64,000 nt of DNA, taken from Combretum micranthum (taxonomy: Eukaryota; Streptophyta; Magnoliopsida; Myrtales; Combretaceae). Numbering within the stretch: the first letter of the stretch is position 1; the number at the start of each line of letters is the position of its first letter. Below the pieces are notes generated by a model. The model was not told the DNA's origin. It saw nothing but the letters and a program-made list of their open reading frames with translations, and did no database searches. The translations under genes and the position numbers were made by a program. Location of the stretch: the NCBI GenBank assembly GCA_024138025.1, contig JAMXBD010000025.1:2423501-2487500 (forward strand). The letters run 5' to 3'. This document shows positions 46,170 through 59,900 of the stretch, piece by piece.

Positions 46170-49100
46170 TTTCTCTAGTTGTTTGCATTCTAAGTTTTGG
46201 GAATGAGCTCACCATCTAGAGTCTCAAGTTTGCACTCTCCATTTCCCAGAACTTCTTTTATCCTAATGGGATCTTTCTACTTTGGGGTAAGTTTTCCTCA
46301 AGCTTCTTCTAACCTAATCACCTTTAACTTTTTGTAAACAAGGTTGCCTAGAAAAAAGACCTTGTGCCTGATTCTCTTGTCATAATATCAAGCCGCCCTT
46401 TGCTAGTAAGCTGCAACCTTTTTACTCACCATATCTCGAGTTTCTTCTATGGCACTGAGCTTTAATCGGAGTCTAAACTCATTGATTAGTTCGTCATAGG
46501 ATTGGCTTAGGATGTTCGGTAGTTTGAGCTCCATAGGCAGGATAGCTTCTGTTCCAAAGGTTAGATGAAAGGGTTTTCATTTGTCGAGGTTTATCAAGTG
46601 GTATGGTATACCCATAGGATGTCGAGCAGCTCATCAACCCATTTTCTATTCTTACGGTCCACCCTGGCTTTAAACTTTGCATGATGGTCTTGTTGATTAC
46701 TTCAACCTGACCGTTAGCTTTAGGGTGTGCCACCAACGTGTAGTGTGCATTGATATGGTATTTAGTGCAAAAGTCTTTGATTCTCTTGGTGCTGAATTGC
46801 CTCCCACTGACCATCACTACATAGTGTAGGACTCTAAACTTGACTATGATGTTCGTGTAAATGAAGTGATGGACGTTTTTTTTTCGTAACCTGTGCTACT
46901 ACCTCGGCTTCTACCCATTTTATGAAGTAATTACACCCAACTATTATGAACTTTCTCTAACATGTTGAGGGAGGAAATGAGCCTAAGATGTCTAGTTCCT
47001 AGATGTCAAACGGCCACGGGCTGGTGAGGCAGAGTAAATATGCACTAGGACATATGCGATGGGAGTAATCTTTTGACAATGCTCACATCGTTGTACGAAT
47101 TATTTTGCATCAGCCTTCATTGTTGGCTAGAATTAGCCAGCTCGCAAGGTTTGGATGTGCAGTGATTGGGCCTTGACGTGGTTGCTGCACTCCCCAGTAT
47201 GGAGATTTTATAAAACACGCTATCCTTTATTTGGGCGCAAACAATAGAGAAGGAGAAACTAAAGCCCCTCTTGTGTAGAACCCCATTGATCGTGGTGTCA
47301 TTAGCTGCTTTATACATAAACTTTTTGGCTTCCGTCCTATCTAAAGCTAGGGTGCCATCTTTGAGGTACTCCTTTATAGGGGACATCCAGCTCGGTGGTG
47401 TGGTTGCCTATTGTAGGTCTAGCATCTTGTGAACTTTCATAATGGTGGATTTTTTGGGAAGGAATTCGATGAAGATTTTTTCTTCGATCTTTCTTAGGTC
47501 GGGAACTATCATGAAGGCGAATTTATAGAGCTTATCGACTTCTAAATTATCAGCTCTAGGTATCTTAATGATGTCCCAAGAGAGTAGTTCTTTGGTAAGG
47601 GATCGGATCGCTTCTAAGTATCCAACCATTTCTTCATTCTTTACCTCATACATGCCTTTGACCTGTTGCACCACAAGCTGGGAGTCAAACAAGATCTTGA
47701 GGTTCCCTGTTTTTACTCCAATGCTTATAGCGAGCTTGAGCCTAGCTAATAGGGCCTCATATTCCACTTCATTATTGCTTGTAGGAAAATCGAATTTTAG
47801 AGCATAGTTGATCTTGACTCCATGGGATCCCTTTAGGACTAGACCAGCTCCATTTTCCCCTTGTGTAGATGATCCATCTATATGGAGGGTCTAGGTAATC
47901 TTTTGCTCATCATCGGACTCGGGTGTCCCAGTATATTCGACTATAAAGTTTGCTAAAACTTATGCCTTTTATGGCATCATGAGGTTGGTATTGCACCCCG
48001 TAGGCACTGAGGTCAATTTCATATTTCATCATTTTTCTTGAGACGTCTAGCATTTGGAGGATTGTCCTTATTAGTACATCCATAAGGACAATGACCTATT
48101 GTGCCTGAAAATACGAACATAGCCAACATGCTGATATTACAACCACAAGGGCAAACTTTTCTAGTTTTGTCTATCTTTGTTCCAGCCCTTGGAGGATATG
48201 GCTGATATAATATACTGGTCGATGTTGTTTCCCTTCAGCTTATGTTAACATAGACGAGAGAGCTCAATCATTCATTGCGAGGTAAAGGTATAAGACCTCA
48301 CCTTAGAGTGAGGTCGTTAACAATGGAGGTTTTGTTAGGAATTACTTGGGCTCATCGAAGGCCCATTATGACTTTTCCATCCATTCAAAACGATCAGGTT
48401 TCTTAAGGATTTTGAAGAATTTTGAGCATGGGCCGGTACTCCTATGGAGGAATCTACTTAATGTAGTTATTCTACCGAGAACCTATTACACTTCTTTGAT
48501 CGATGTAGGCAATATCATTGTCAAGATCACTTCAATCTTATCGAGGCTAGCTTCAATTCCTCTTCGGGACACTACATAAGTTAAGAATATTCCTCATTAG
48601 GTGCCAAATGTGCTCTCTTGTGAATTGAGCTTTAGATTGTAGAAGTAGAGTCGATCAAAGGTCTCTTAGAGATCATGCAGGTGACTCTTTATGCATTTAC
48701 TTTTCACAATCATGTGATCAACATAAACTTCCATCTTTCTAGCTATCTAAGGTTTGAACACATCGATAACTAGCCATTGGAAGGTGGCACTAGCATTTTT
48801 AAGTCCGAACGACATCATTTTATAGCAATATATGTTAAAGGGTGTGATGAAGGAAGTGTGGACCGCATCAATTTCTTTCATTTTGATCTGGTTATAGCAT
48901 GAGAAGGCATCCATGAAACTCAATAGCTCGTGACCCAAGGTGTTATCAATGAGCTGGTCGATCCGTGGTAGCAGGAAGCAATCCTTCAGACACTCTTTGT
49001 TCAGGTCGATGTAATCAACATACATCTGCCACTTCCCACTAGGTTTCTTGACTAGGACTACATTGGCTAGCCAAGTGAGATATTTCTCTTCCTTAATGAA

Positions 49101-49900
49101 CCTTGCTTGGAGCAGTTTTTGGACCTCTTCTTCAATGGTGGCTCGTCTCTTAGGGGCAAAGTGTTTGATTATTTATTGAACTGGCTTCTGGGTCTTGTTG
49201 ATATTTAGCCGATGTGTGATCATGATCGGGCTTATGCCTATCATGCGAAGACATATTTATTTGCCCGCAAGAATGTGACTAAGCTTTCCCTTATTCCAGG
49301 AGGAATTGATTTTCCCACCTTTGTGGTATGCTTGGGATTATTATCCAAAGCGACCTCTTTTGTGAGCTCGACTGGCCCACCTTGATGTTAGGATTCATCT
49401 CTCGGCTCTATGTCTACTATACATATATGATTTCCTTTTAGAGCCCTGATGTTCAGTTTTCGAGATTGTTCCTAATCTCCTCGACATATCCCTATCCTAG
49501 TTAAGGTTAGGAACTTCGCTTTGAGGTAGGGTTAGGAAACGATCATGCCGAAAATCGACTGTATGGCCCTACCTAGTATGGCATTGTAAAGAGACTAACA
49601 GCCCACCATAAGGAAATCTATTTGGTACATGACGTTAGATGACTCATTGCTGAGCTCGAGAGGTAAGGTAATGATCCCTGAAGTCGGACAGGCCAGTTTT
49701 CAAAATCGTATAACTTGTGATCATGAGACTTCAACTTTAGTCTCAACTCATGTTTCATTTGCTCGTAAGCCTGATTGAAGAGGATATCAACACTACTTCC
49801 TATGTTGATCAACACTCTTTTGACTTTCCAGCCTGAAATGTAGGCAAAGATCACTCGGGCGTCCTGGTGAGGGGTTTAAACCCCTTCATAATCTTCCTCT
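46170..49900 (-). pseudogene. pol: Tat-type pol remnant (PR, RT, RNase H, IN)
   Basis: In element order: protease at about 49500-49900 (VKRVLINIGSSVDILF, where the catalytic DTG Asp has become Asn); RT at about 48500-49250 (VDYIDLNKECLKDCFLLPRI, LLSFMDAFSCYNQIKM, MMSFGLKNASATFQ); RNase H with LHIDGSSTQGENGAGLVL near 47850 and MEYEALLARLKLA...FDSQLVVQQVKG at 47408-47767; integrase N part at 47117-47386 (MSPIKEYLKDGT...INGVLHKRGFS) and core at 46494-46817 (CTKYHINAHYTLVAHPKANGQ). The C terminus (GKLTPKWKDPI...ETLDGELIPKT) ends near 46190. Stops and frame changes separate every block, so no functional protein is possible. Confidence 0.85.
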
Positions 49901-49939
49901 GAAAAGGAAATGGTAGAGTGGACCTTAGTTTTTTTAGGT

Positions 49940-51789
49940 TCCTAGTTCATCACTTGTCAGGACGAGCTTGGGCAAGGCAGTAGTCCTGCTTTTGTCATTA
50001 TCAAGGGTCCACTTATGATAGTGTTAATCTCGCCATGGCATTATTAGTGGAGTTGAGGCTGATCCAAGTGGCCTTAGCTATCAACGACTTTCTCTTGCTC
50101 GTCAGACCTATGTTTCTATTCACGTGGCTCTTACTTTAGGTCATGGTTGATATACTGCTTGAGATAGCCACATTGTATGGCATCTTCTATGGTGCTCTTA
50201 AACTACAAAAAATTCTGTGTATCATGCCAATGATCGCGATGATAATTGTAATATTCCTTTGAGTCTTTTGTTTTCAAGCTAGGCATCATTGAAGGCGGTA
50301 GCGTCAGGAGGCCTTGATTCCTTATTTTGAGGAATGTGTCATGGATTGGTAACTTTAGAGGCGTGAACTCATCATACATTAGGAAAAGTTTACGCTTATC
50401 GTTATCTCTGCAACCCAAGTGTGCACCAGCTAGGTTGAAGTTGCAGCGATCTTTTTGTCGTCCTTTTTCTTGAGGTAGATTGCTTTTAGTTTGAGGGGGC
50501 TTAATCTTAGGTTTATCTTCCTTCTTGGTGTTTTGGGTGTTCTCCTAGCGAATATATTTTTGTGCCTTTTCTCTCGCTTACTCAAGCGTAGTGAGCTGGC
50601 ATTTCGAAATGAAATTGAAAAACAGGCTGTCCATAAGGACTCTTTGTTTGATAGCCTCTAAAGCTACTCTTTGGTTGAGGTTTAGGACCTCTAGGCATGC
50701 TTTGTTAAACCTTACCTGCTCAGGGGTTTACCTTGCATCTATCATACTATGTAAAGGTATGAAGCATTTTTCTCCAGTGGCTTACTTGCCATGAAGCATG
50801 CTACAAAAGGGCTGCTTAGTTAGGCGAATGAACCTATTATGTTAGGCTCAAGCTTGTTAAGCCATACCTTAGCTGCTCCTCAAAAGGTGGTGGGAAAAGT
50901 TTTGCACCATATTGCATCTAAGAAATTTTGTATTGCCATAGTGGACTGGAATTCAGAGATATGTTCCTCTGGGTTAGTCGACCCATCTTAGGATTCTAGG
51001 GTGGGTAGCCGAGCTCCGGTCGGAAGCACTTTAGATTGAGCCATGACTGTAAACGGAATCTTACTGGGGAGTGTTTTGGTAGCGAATTCATCCCTAATAC
51101 CTTCTCATCATGTCTTTGATTTCTTCGAGTGCACACTCCTTGTTGGAATTGAGCTTGGTTTCCTTAGTGGTGAGGGTGTCCGTGTTGTTCCCGTGAGCTT
51201 GGGTTTAGTCGAAACCTGCAACCTCTACCTTAGCATGTTACTTGTCCTCTATTTGGTAACTTAAGGTAACTCGAGCTAAGTGTTGGGGTGTTATGTCTCC
51301 TCGCGAGATGTTTTGAATAGCTCTCATTGGGCTTTTAGGGGCCCTGGGTCTTTGCTATTCACTTGAATGCGAGTTCAAACTGTAGGACCTCTCTCTAGTG
51401 GAGGCACTGGCCTGTGGTGATGTCACGGTATGCCTATGGTTCCTTTTGACTGGTTCCTCTTCGTGTATAGATAGTGGTTGGGTTGTAAAGGTGCTTTATC
51501 GTGCGTTAGAGGTATGTTCTTCCAAATGTAGATCTTTCATGCCCTTCAGCTCTGTGATCCTAGCTTGGAGGAAGGCGTTAAAACTCTCATTTTCCATATT
51601 CTTGTGCACAAGTTGTCTGCATAAGTTTTCTAACTCTAGGATGCGTCTTAAGTCTAAAGGGCTGTCGTCTACGACCACCAATTGGTTACTGCACGATGGT
51701 TCAAAGGTTTTACCATCACATATAAGAGTGGTTCCAGGTTGCATAGGAGCAATATTAGTTTGATTCTTACTTCGCTGTGGCCTTGGCAT
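49940..51789 (-). pseudogene. gag: Tat-type gag remnant
   Basis: Starts at ATG 51789 with 97 open codons (MPRPQRSKNQTNIAPM ... LDLRRILELENLCRQLVHKN, helical). A TAA then interrupts a Ser/Arg-rich stretch. The zinc-finger-like KEYYNYHRDHWHDTQNF (first Cys replaced by Tyr) at about 50203-50260 corresponds to the CxFHxxxGHDT motif of Tat gags. Many stops lie between. Confidence 0.7.
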
Positions 51790-51910
51790 TATGCAAGAAA
51801 AATGTATTTTTGCAATGGTGGTTTATGGGTTTTTGGAAGGCTTTACTGCTTTAGTGGAAAAAGTGATGGGAGAGGAGGAGGAGTTATGGAGTGGGTTTCA
51901 GATAGGGGTT

Positions 51911-51927
51911 TCCCACAGATGGCGCCA
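51911..51927 (-). promoter_or_regulatory. Primer binding site of the large Tat element
   Basis: TGGCGCCATCTGTGGGA on the minus strand, two bases inside the 5' LTR end. TGGCGCC-type primer sites are usual in Tat-lineage elements. Confidence 0.8.
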
Positions 51928-51929
51928 AA

Positions 51930-52506
51930 TGTTGCACAAGCTAATTTTTGCAGGTAGAGATAGCTCCTATGAACATAGAAAAAGCTGTTAGAAGGGGTGT
52001 CGAGGGGTTGCCCAGTGTGACCCCTCTAATACTTAATTCAATCCATGGGTAAGAGTAATATGTTTGTAAAAAGGGGGAAAAAGTCCTCCCATTTCCTCCA
52101 AGGCAGAGCGGGTATTTATAGTATTTAAGGTTATAGGATGGGCTTCTTCTTAGCAGCTGACCTAGTACGTAAGGTGATAGGGTTACCCAAGCTATGAAGC
52201 CATGCTTCTAAGAGTGTGCCGAGTTAATTGCGCCATCCTCCCCCCTAATCATAGGTTATAATTGGAACACTTTCTTTGTTTGGAGATTATGAGACTGTAA
52301 GGTCGAGCTTGCCAACAACTCGGCTAACCTTCTCGATGTGAGGATTCTTGGGGAGACCTTGCACCATACCCTTTAGTGAGCCGTGGCTTTCATTACCTTT
52401 CTAGGAGATTAGGACATCGCTAATAGTGGGCCTTTTTGGCCCACCAGCATTATAAGGTTTCGAGGCCCAGGAGATCAAGTAGGCTGACGACTATATTCTA
52501 CTGTCA
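51930..52506 (-). repeat. 5' (right) LTR of the large Tat element
   Basis: 577 bp; TGACAGTA...GCAACA on the minus strand. A minus-strand TATA box (ACTATAAATACCCGC) is at about 52112-52121. Partner of 37613-38921. Confidence 0.83.
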
Positions 52507-52795
52507 CCAAGTGTTTTACTTAAAAGAAAGGCAACAACTATAAAAATATTTTTCTCTTAAGTAACTAAAAAACTCTTTTAAATCATTATGACTTATAGCT
52601 TATTATGATTTCTTTGTTCAATGAATGTGACTACATTTCTTGATGCAAACATTAAACAAACATGACATATGTGTAACCAAAGAATTCTTAAGATAGGGAA
52701 TCAAAGCATCTAATATGCAATTTAAAGAAATTAATCCATAGATTAAAACAAACATCCCATTAATGGTATAAAAAATTTTCGCTTTTGGTTTTCTT

Positions 52796-53790
52796 AAAAC
52801 ATTGAAATATGTTCATATTTACAACATTAATAAGCGTAAATTTACTCTTTTGGTGTTATATGTCAATGATATTCTACTTGTATATCACAATATAGGTTTA
52901 TCTTATAAGATTGAGGGATTTCTTTAAATAAGTTTGAAATGAAAGATCTTGGAGATAAATCTGTTGTGTTGGGCTCACAAATTCATCAAGATTCTACAAG
53001 GTATACTAGATTCATTACAAATGCATATGTCAACCAAGTACTTAACAAATTTATCTTGAAAGATTGTGCATAAAGAGGCACATTGCGGCCAAGGATAATA
53101 AGTTCGATTTGCATCAATGTCCAAAAAAACGAAATTAAGAAATAAGCAATGCAAAAGATCACTTATGCATCAATAATAGGGAGTCTTTTGTATACTCAAT
53201 TAAGTATGCATATGGGTATCACATATATTGTTTGAGTGTTTGGTACATATTTGATTAATTTGAGTATAGATTATTAAAAAGTAGAAAAACGTATCATATA
53301 ATACCTTATATATATCAAGGATCATATACTCACATATTACAGATTTGATCATTTGGAAATTATGAGGTATTCCAAACTAGATTTTGCAAGATGTCTTGAT
53401 AGTGAAAGATTGACTTCACGTTATGCTTTTACAGTAGCTGGCTACATCACAAAGAAGTGTTAAACGAATACATACAATCTCTTCCATATTGGAAGCAAAG
53501 TTCCTTTCTTGTTATGGAGTATTGAACAACGAAATATAGTTGTAGGGTTTTATCATCTCAAATAAGGCTATTAAGCTATGTTCTAAAGCCCCTAAAGCTT
53601 GTTGAAATTAAATACATCAACATAGTTTTTTTATTGTTAAAGAGAGAGTTCGAAGTCCTCAAGTGCCAATTTAACTTGCTCATATGAATTTCATGATTGC
53701 AAATTTGCTTTAAAGTTCTACCACCTAAATTATCTCATGAACATGTTGCTCAGATGAGTCTTGTGCATCTTGATGATGAGATTCATTGTT
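52796..53790 (+). pseudogene. Ty1/copia reverse transcriptase / RNase H remnant
   Basis: Plus-strand translation, with several stops, reads LLVLYVNDILLVYHN (RT active-site block, YVDD replaced by YVND), then FEMKDLGD...VLGSQIHQDSTR, ITYASIIGSLLYTQ, and a decayed RNase H part. Toward the end, LPPKLSHEHVAQMSLVHLDDEIH resembles the usual copia C terminus after a frame change. No LTRs were identified around it, so it is an isolated fossil fragment. Confidence 0.8.
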
Positions 53791-54183
53791 AATTGATGTT
53801 CAATTGTATTTAACATTTTTTTAATAAATAACTCATCTATTGTTATTTTGTATCCTCCAACGTAATTATACATAAAGTAAGGGGTATATAATGAATTATT
53901 AGGTACAATTAAACATATGCATGTTAAGTGCATGTTACATGTAATTTCCTTACTACACGCATTCATACTTGATTTATATTAATGTTAATGGCTAGACAAA
54001 TAGTAACAAAAGCTGTTTTGATTCTATATTGGTATGATTAATGGAATAAATTGTTTACATACTAGACTTAGTATACATATCAAAGGTTGAGCTTATAAGA
54101 ATTTTAGAACACACAATTATCAAATGATATATGTGTCTCATATGGGAGATTTGTGTAATTTTGTAGGCCATCATATTAAGTGA
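53791..54183. other. AT-rich spacer after the copia remnant
   Basis: It may include 3' non-coding sequence of the copia element. No LTR end or gene could be identified. Confidence 0.4.
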
Positions 54184-54489
54184 GGATAAATTACACTAGA
54201 ATGTCATAATTTTTTGGAGGAAGTTCATTTGAGGTCACAACTTTTTCAATGGTTTATTTGAGGTCACAACATTTAGAGAAGTGAATCAATTAAGGTCACT
54301 ACTGGCATATATCAACAAGAGAAAAATTTAATTAATACTCAAAATATCAATTATATTGTGACACATGTCAATAGTCACCTCAATTGATCCATTTTCCTAA
54401 ATATTGTAATATCAAATAAACTACTCGAAACGTTTCGATTTAAACTAAACTTATCCTAAAACATTGTGATTTTTTAGTATAATTTATCC
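54184..54489. mobile_element. Mutator-like MITE, 306 bp
   Basis: Termini ggataaattacactaga and, inverted, ggataaattatactaaa, with the match continuing about 30 bases. Flanks tattaagtga and tattaattaa agree at 8 of 10 positions, consistent with a 9-10 bp target duplication. The interior repeats 'gaggtcaca' motifs and is non-coding. Confidence 0.68.
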
Positions 54490-56481
54490 TATTAATTAAT
54501 TGTGTAGTGTAAATTGTCTAATTGAGTTAAAAGGTTAAGCTTGTTCGATAAAAGTAATCATATGGTCAATTGATAGACAAGACTTTTGAATTATGTTATT
54601 GGGCTTTTAGTATAGACCATGGAAATCTAAGTGATTTAGTATGATGGATCATAATAACAGAAAATAATAAATATTATAGCAAAGTTAAATTGCTATTACA
54701 TGTAAAATACTGAAACCTACGGAGAATCACTTTCTCAATGAATTTAGCTATATTTTTTCTCACCCCTTTATCTCTCATTGATCTAACATGACTATCTAGG
54801 TGGTGTTTTTAATTTCAGCATAGAGTTTATTCAATAAAAGTTTTACTTACTGGGTATTCATTATAGCCTTGACGATAAAACTATAATAAGAGACTTTGAT
54901 TTTAATTCATTCTTTATTGATTTTTAAATTTTGGCAAAAATAAAGTAGTCTTAATCCTGGTCTATTTGGATGGCTTGTTTTTCATTGGTATCTTATCAGT
55001 ATCTGTATTATATTTGTTTTATATCAATATCTAGTATGTTTAATCGGTTTATGAGTAAAAATGTCTGTTTTTCATCAATATCTGTTTTCGGCAAACAGTT
55101 TATTTGAAAACGACAAAAGATAAAATCAAAACTACAAAAATGACTAAACAAACAAACACATTGTCATGGTGGAATTCTTTTAGTGTATAATGGGGCATAA
55201 AAAAAGTTCATAAAAAAGTTATTCAGGTATCAAAATTGTTAAAACCAAATTTCATGTATGAAAAATATCAATAAAAAATTTGTTCAAGTACTAAATTGTT
55301 CAAAACCAAACTTTAGGTGCTTAATTGATCTTTTTTACGAAAGTTAACGTATTATTTTTGTCATTATCCATTAATTTACTTAAAAGAGATACTTTTAAAT
55401 TATCAAATACATATGAGTTTAATTAAGTTAACATTAAACTTCGTTAACTACCATTATAAGACAGTCTCGAATACAAAAATTTAAATTTTATTGTTTTTAC
55501 ATCGGACACAAACTGAATATTATATATCAACTTGATTGATTTACGGCCAGTATTATACAACTGGAAGTCGGCGTTTTGCAGTCACTAGGGGCTGGTGAAA
55601 GACACTTCGGACTCGCTAATAGACAACAACCATTATAAATGAAACTATTATATTCTTTGTTGTACATCTTTTGTAGGGTCAATATGTCGAAAGTGACGCA
55701 AAGGAAAATCTAATGGATGTCTTGGTACCAGCTGCTTCATGACAAACTAGACTTTTCCTTCGGGATAGAGATGTTTCTTTCTTTGAGTGTCCCATAACCC
55801 ATTAGCTATCCTTTTATCCTTTGTTCTTGTGTTATCTATGAATAGAAAAGTAAATAATCTTTTTAACTGTAATCTCCATTCAGATATATGCTTAGACATT
55901 TAAACATCATAAATAAGTTTCTTAAAATTGTTACAAGTGAATATATAAATTCTACCCTATTACTTGGAAAGTACCAGAATATACTTTTTAACACTTTTAA
56001 ACTTAACCTTAGTGTATTTTGCATTTCTTCATGCTTAAAAAATAAAAATATAAGCATCCTTCATATTATAGTTTTAGAAAATATGGTAGTCGCTATTTTA
56101 CAATCTTAAAAATTTTGAAGGTATATTCACACCAAAGTTTAAATTTGGAAACATTATTTATAGTGTATCTTTTTTTTTTTCTTTATTTAAAGGTCTTGAA
56201 TTGTCTAAACTATAAATAATATTAATATATTTCTTATTATACCAATAGATTTTTAAAATATATATTAATTAACCACCCCATTTCTTTATAATCTTTATCA
56301 TTCCCACTTCGTGGGGTTTGGTTTTGTAGTTGCATTGCTAGGTTAGGTTAGTGATTATTATACTATGTGGACCACACAATGACATAATGCTTTATTTCCC
56401 TTTCATGAAATTTTTGTATTCTTACATGGGGATTAGGAGTGATGGATAATACTATTGCTAAATGACTATACGACACTAATA
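54490..56481. other. AT-rich spacer
   Basis: No gene recognised. Repeated 'atcagtatctg' / 'atcaatatctg' wording near 54980-55090 and 'caaaaccaaa' wording near 55230-55310 hint at small degraded repeats. Confidence 0.5.
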
Positions 56482-56944
56482 TGGCCCACCACACTCCAAG
56501 ATCCAGCCCACTTAATTACCCTACTATTTAAACTAGATTTCTCGAATATTCCACTTTTCTCCTCTCTGTTGCCTCTCAAAGGTATGAACCTTAATTTGTA
56601 TCTTGATTACCTTGTTACTAATTTGTACACTAACTATTGTGTTTTGTGCAAGGTATGATAAGATTCAAGCTCCAAGTACCGGAGACACTATTTTCTTGGG
56701 TTAAAGAGGCATACCCTGTTCTTTTCTCTTTTCTTATTTATATCTCATGTTTTCTTTGGATTTAATGTAGATTTACTGTATCTAGATACATGCAACTATC
56801 TGTACTACTTTCAACTACTTTCTAACTGCCTACTATTAACATTGTTTATGTTATTATTATTTCTTGATGTGTTAAAACTACTCTATTACATAAAATCACA
56901 TCCATCGAGGTTGTTTCCTCAATCTTGTACTTTTATTTGTAATA
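56482..56944 (-). repeat. 3' (left) LTR of the Reina-like element
   Basis: Matches 61310-61791 through shared blocks such as 'tttctcgaatatt', 'aatttgtacactaacta', 'ttcaagctccaagtac' and 'gaggttgtttcctcaatc'. The outer terminus has mutated from TGTTACA to TATTACA on the minus strand. Confidence 0.8.
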
Positions 56945-59900
56945 GATTGGCCTCCATCTTCAGAAACAACCTTGTCCTCAAGGTTGTAGTGATGATATAG
57001 ATGTTGAAACTCCACCCAATCTTCCCACATGGTATCTTTAGGAGGTAAGCCACTCTACTATACTAGAACTTGGGGTACTGAGGCACCATGTCTAGAAATA
57101 ACCTTACTTTATAGTACGACTATGGGTTTCAATATGGGGATAATCGACTCTAGACCCTTTAGTTTAGTGTAGTATTGGTATCACCATATGCTTTTTTTAG
57201 ATAATGAAACATGAAAAACATTGTGGATCCATGAATAAGATGGCTAATCTAACTCATAGGCACATACACCAACCTGTTTTATTATAGTAAATGGCCCATA
57301 GTAGCGTTTAGATAACTTATGACCAAAAGATTTGGTCAATGATAGCTGTCTGTACAGATGGAGTGGCACATAAACATGATCCCTAGGCTCAAATTGAAGT
57401 TAGTGCAATATTTATCTCCTAACTCCTTCATCCCCAGGCTTAAATTGAACATTAGTAAAATGTCATCTCTAGTCATTAGAACCTGATCAAGTGCATCCAA
57501 TTTAGAAGTTCCTTAGACGTATTTAGGGATAGATAGAGGTAGACACTCATAATAATTTGAAATGGTGTAAATCTAGCCCCTTCATGATATGATGTGTTGT
57601 AAGTGGACTCAGCCCATGGTAAATATTTAACCCACCGAGAAGGATAATCTATCACAAAGCATCGAAGATACTATTGAATGGTTCTATTAACCTTAGTCTG
57701 ACCATCTATTTAAAGATGGCAAGGACTGCTCATCTTTAGTTGAGTCGTATGGAGTTTAAACATATCCTACCAGAACTTGCTCACAAAAATAGAATCACAT
57801 TCTTATATAATACTCTTTAGAAAACCATGGAGTTTAACAACCATGTCCATGAATAAGTGAGCAACCTTTGTAGTAGTATAGTTACTATCCAAAGGTTATA
57901 ATATTTAGATAATCGTTCAACTACTACAAAAATAATAGTATAGCCCTTAAAATTGAGGAGACAAGTGATAAAGTTCATGGCTATGTCTTCCTAAATCTGA
58001 TATAGAACTAGAAGTAGGCTAAAAGACCCGAAGAAGCCTAAGCTACATATTTAATTTTTTAGCAAATTGGGCAACTTCACGCCTACTCGTCCACATGTTT
58101 CCTCATAACCTCTAAAAAAAAAAAAAAAAACTAGCTGAAATTTGTTTCTAAATTTTGGTTACACCAAAATAACCTCTCGTAGGCATGGAAGGAATTCATA
58201 TAAAAGTTATGGAATCAAAACCGATTAAGGCACCAAAAAGAGACAATGTTTATAAAACAACAAATCATACTTCCATTGTAAATTCCATTTCATATCCTTC
58301 ATCAAATAATCCATAAGTTGCTTTAAAGGTGGTACATTCTTATACTCTTACTTCAATTGTGCAATAAAATCAAAATAAGGTAAAGAATGAGCTATGTAAA
58401 TGCGCTCTCCTCTTGTTGCCTAGCTAAGGTACTTGCTAATTTATTGTCTACTCTACATTTATATGTGATGCTATAGTCGCACCCTAACAATTTACTAAGA
58501 TATTTATGTTGTTTTGGCATTTTTATGACTTGAGTAAGGATCTCTTTAATACTTCTATGGTCTCTCATGAGATCCAACCAAATATTATCTCCATTTATGT
58601 ACAACTTCAACAATCACATACAATTCTCTTACATAAGTTGATGCTTTGGTCATATGTATAGATGACTTCTTACTATAATAAGCCATAGGATGATAGTCTA
58701 GTAGCAAAACAACACCCATGCTAGAAACCAGAAGCATGCTTCTCATTGATGAACTCATGCAAAAAATTAGTCAATGCTGAGATTGGTGCCTTTGTCAAAG
58801 CATCTTTTAATCTTTTAAAAAGCTACACTTGCATTCTCTATCCATTGAACAACATCATGTTTAAGCAAGTCTCTTAAAGGAATTCTAACATGGGCATAAT
58901 TTCTAATGAATTTCCAATAGTACACTATAGTCCCAAAAACCATCTTAATTGCTTCACTGAACTAGGCTATAGCCAATCTTGTATAGCTTGGATTTTTGTT
59001 GGATTTGGCCGAACTTCATTGAAAGAAACCACATGCCCAAAATATTCAATAGTGGTCTTTCCAAATGAACATTTACTTTCTTTCAAATAAAATTGATGAT
59101 CCAATAAGTTTTGAAGTAATATAGCTAGGTGTTCAGCATGTTCATCACACCTTTACCATAGACTAATATATCATTGAAAAAGATAATCTCACATTTTCTT
59201 AGAACATATTGAAACATGTTGTTCATGATTACTTGAAAAGTTGAGGGAGCATTACCTAGACTAAATGGCATAACAAGAAACTAGTAATGTCTCTCATGAG
59301 TTCTAAACACAGTTTTCTCCACATCACTAGGGGCCATGTGTATTTGGTGATAACCAACACGTAAATGTAAATTGGAAAATATGGAAGCATCTCTCAATTC
59401 ATCAACATTCGATATTGAAAATTTATCTTTAATTGTTACATGATCGAATGGTCTATAATCGATATAAAAATGTCATGTTCCATCCTTCTTCTTAACCAAA
59501 ATAACAGGTGAAGAGAATGGACTCGTACCCTTATGATAACATATCTTGCACTTGCCTTCTCAATTTCAAATTTATGAAAGTGTGGATATCTATAGAAATG
59601 CACATTTACAAGTGAGGCTCCATGTACTAAGTGAATATGGTTTTGTACATCTCTGAGGGGAGGCAATAATGAGAGTGCTTCAAACACTTAAGAGAATCTA
59701 CCCAAAACCTTAGAAATTAAGTAATTGTTGGTGGTACTCTCTAATGTGTTAAATTGCACTTCTAGAGCCACTAGTTGATAAAATTTAGATACTGCATCAA
59801 TGGAAACTAATCTTTTCAGTTGATGATGCATAATCTCTATAATATTCACATTTTCACCCACTAAAGAAATCACTTTTCCATCAACACAGAATTCCATAAA

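Larger units (their letters stand above)
37613..52506 (-). mobile_element. Large decayed Tat-lineage Ty3/gypsy element with antisense gene
   Basis: LTRs (37613-38921 and 51930-52506) start TGACAGTA and end GCAACA on the minus strand. Next to the right LTR is a TGGCGCC-type primer site; next to the left LTR is a purine-rich tract (gagagtagaagggacaaatg). Minus-strand remnants in order are gag, protease, RT, RNase H (including the extra Tat-type RNase H) and integrase. Between integrase and the 3' LTR lies a plus-strand (antisense) gene remnant, an arrangement known from Tat-lineage elements such as Grande and Retand. LTRs differ at roughly a quarter of positions in a 75-base sample, so it is old. 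No target duplication is visible. Confidence 0.82.

Noticed and set aside
37613..52506. Target duplication for the large Tat element
   Set aside because: Flanks agagt and ccaag do not match. Either the ends have decayed or a boundary is off by a few bases, so none is claimed.
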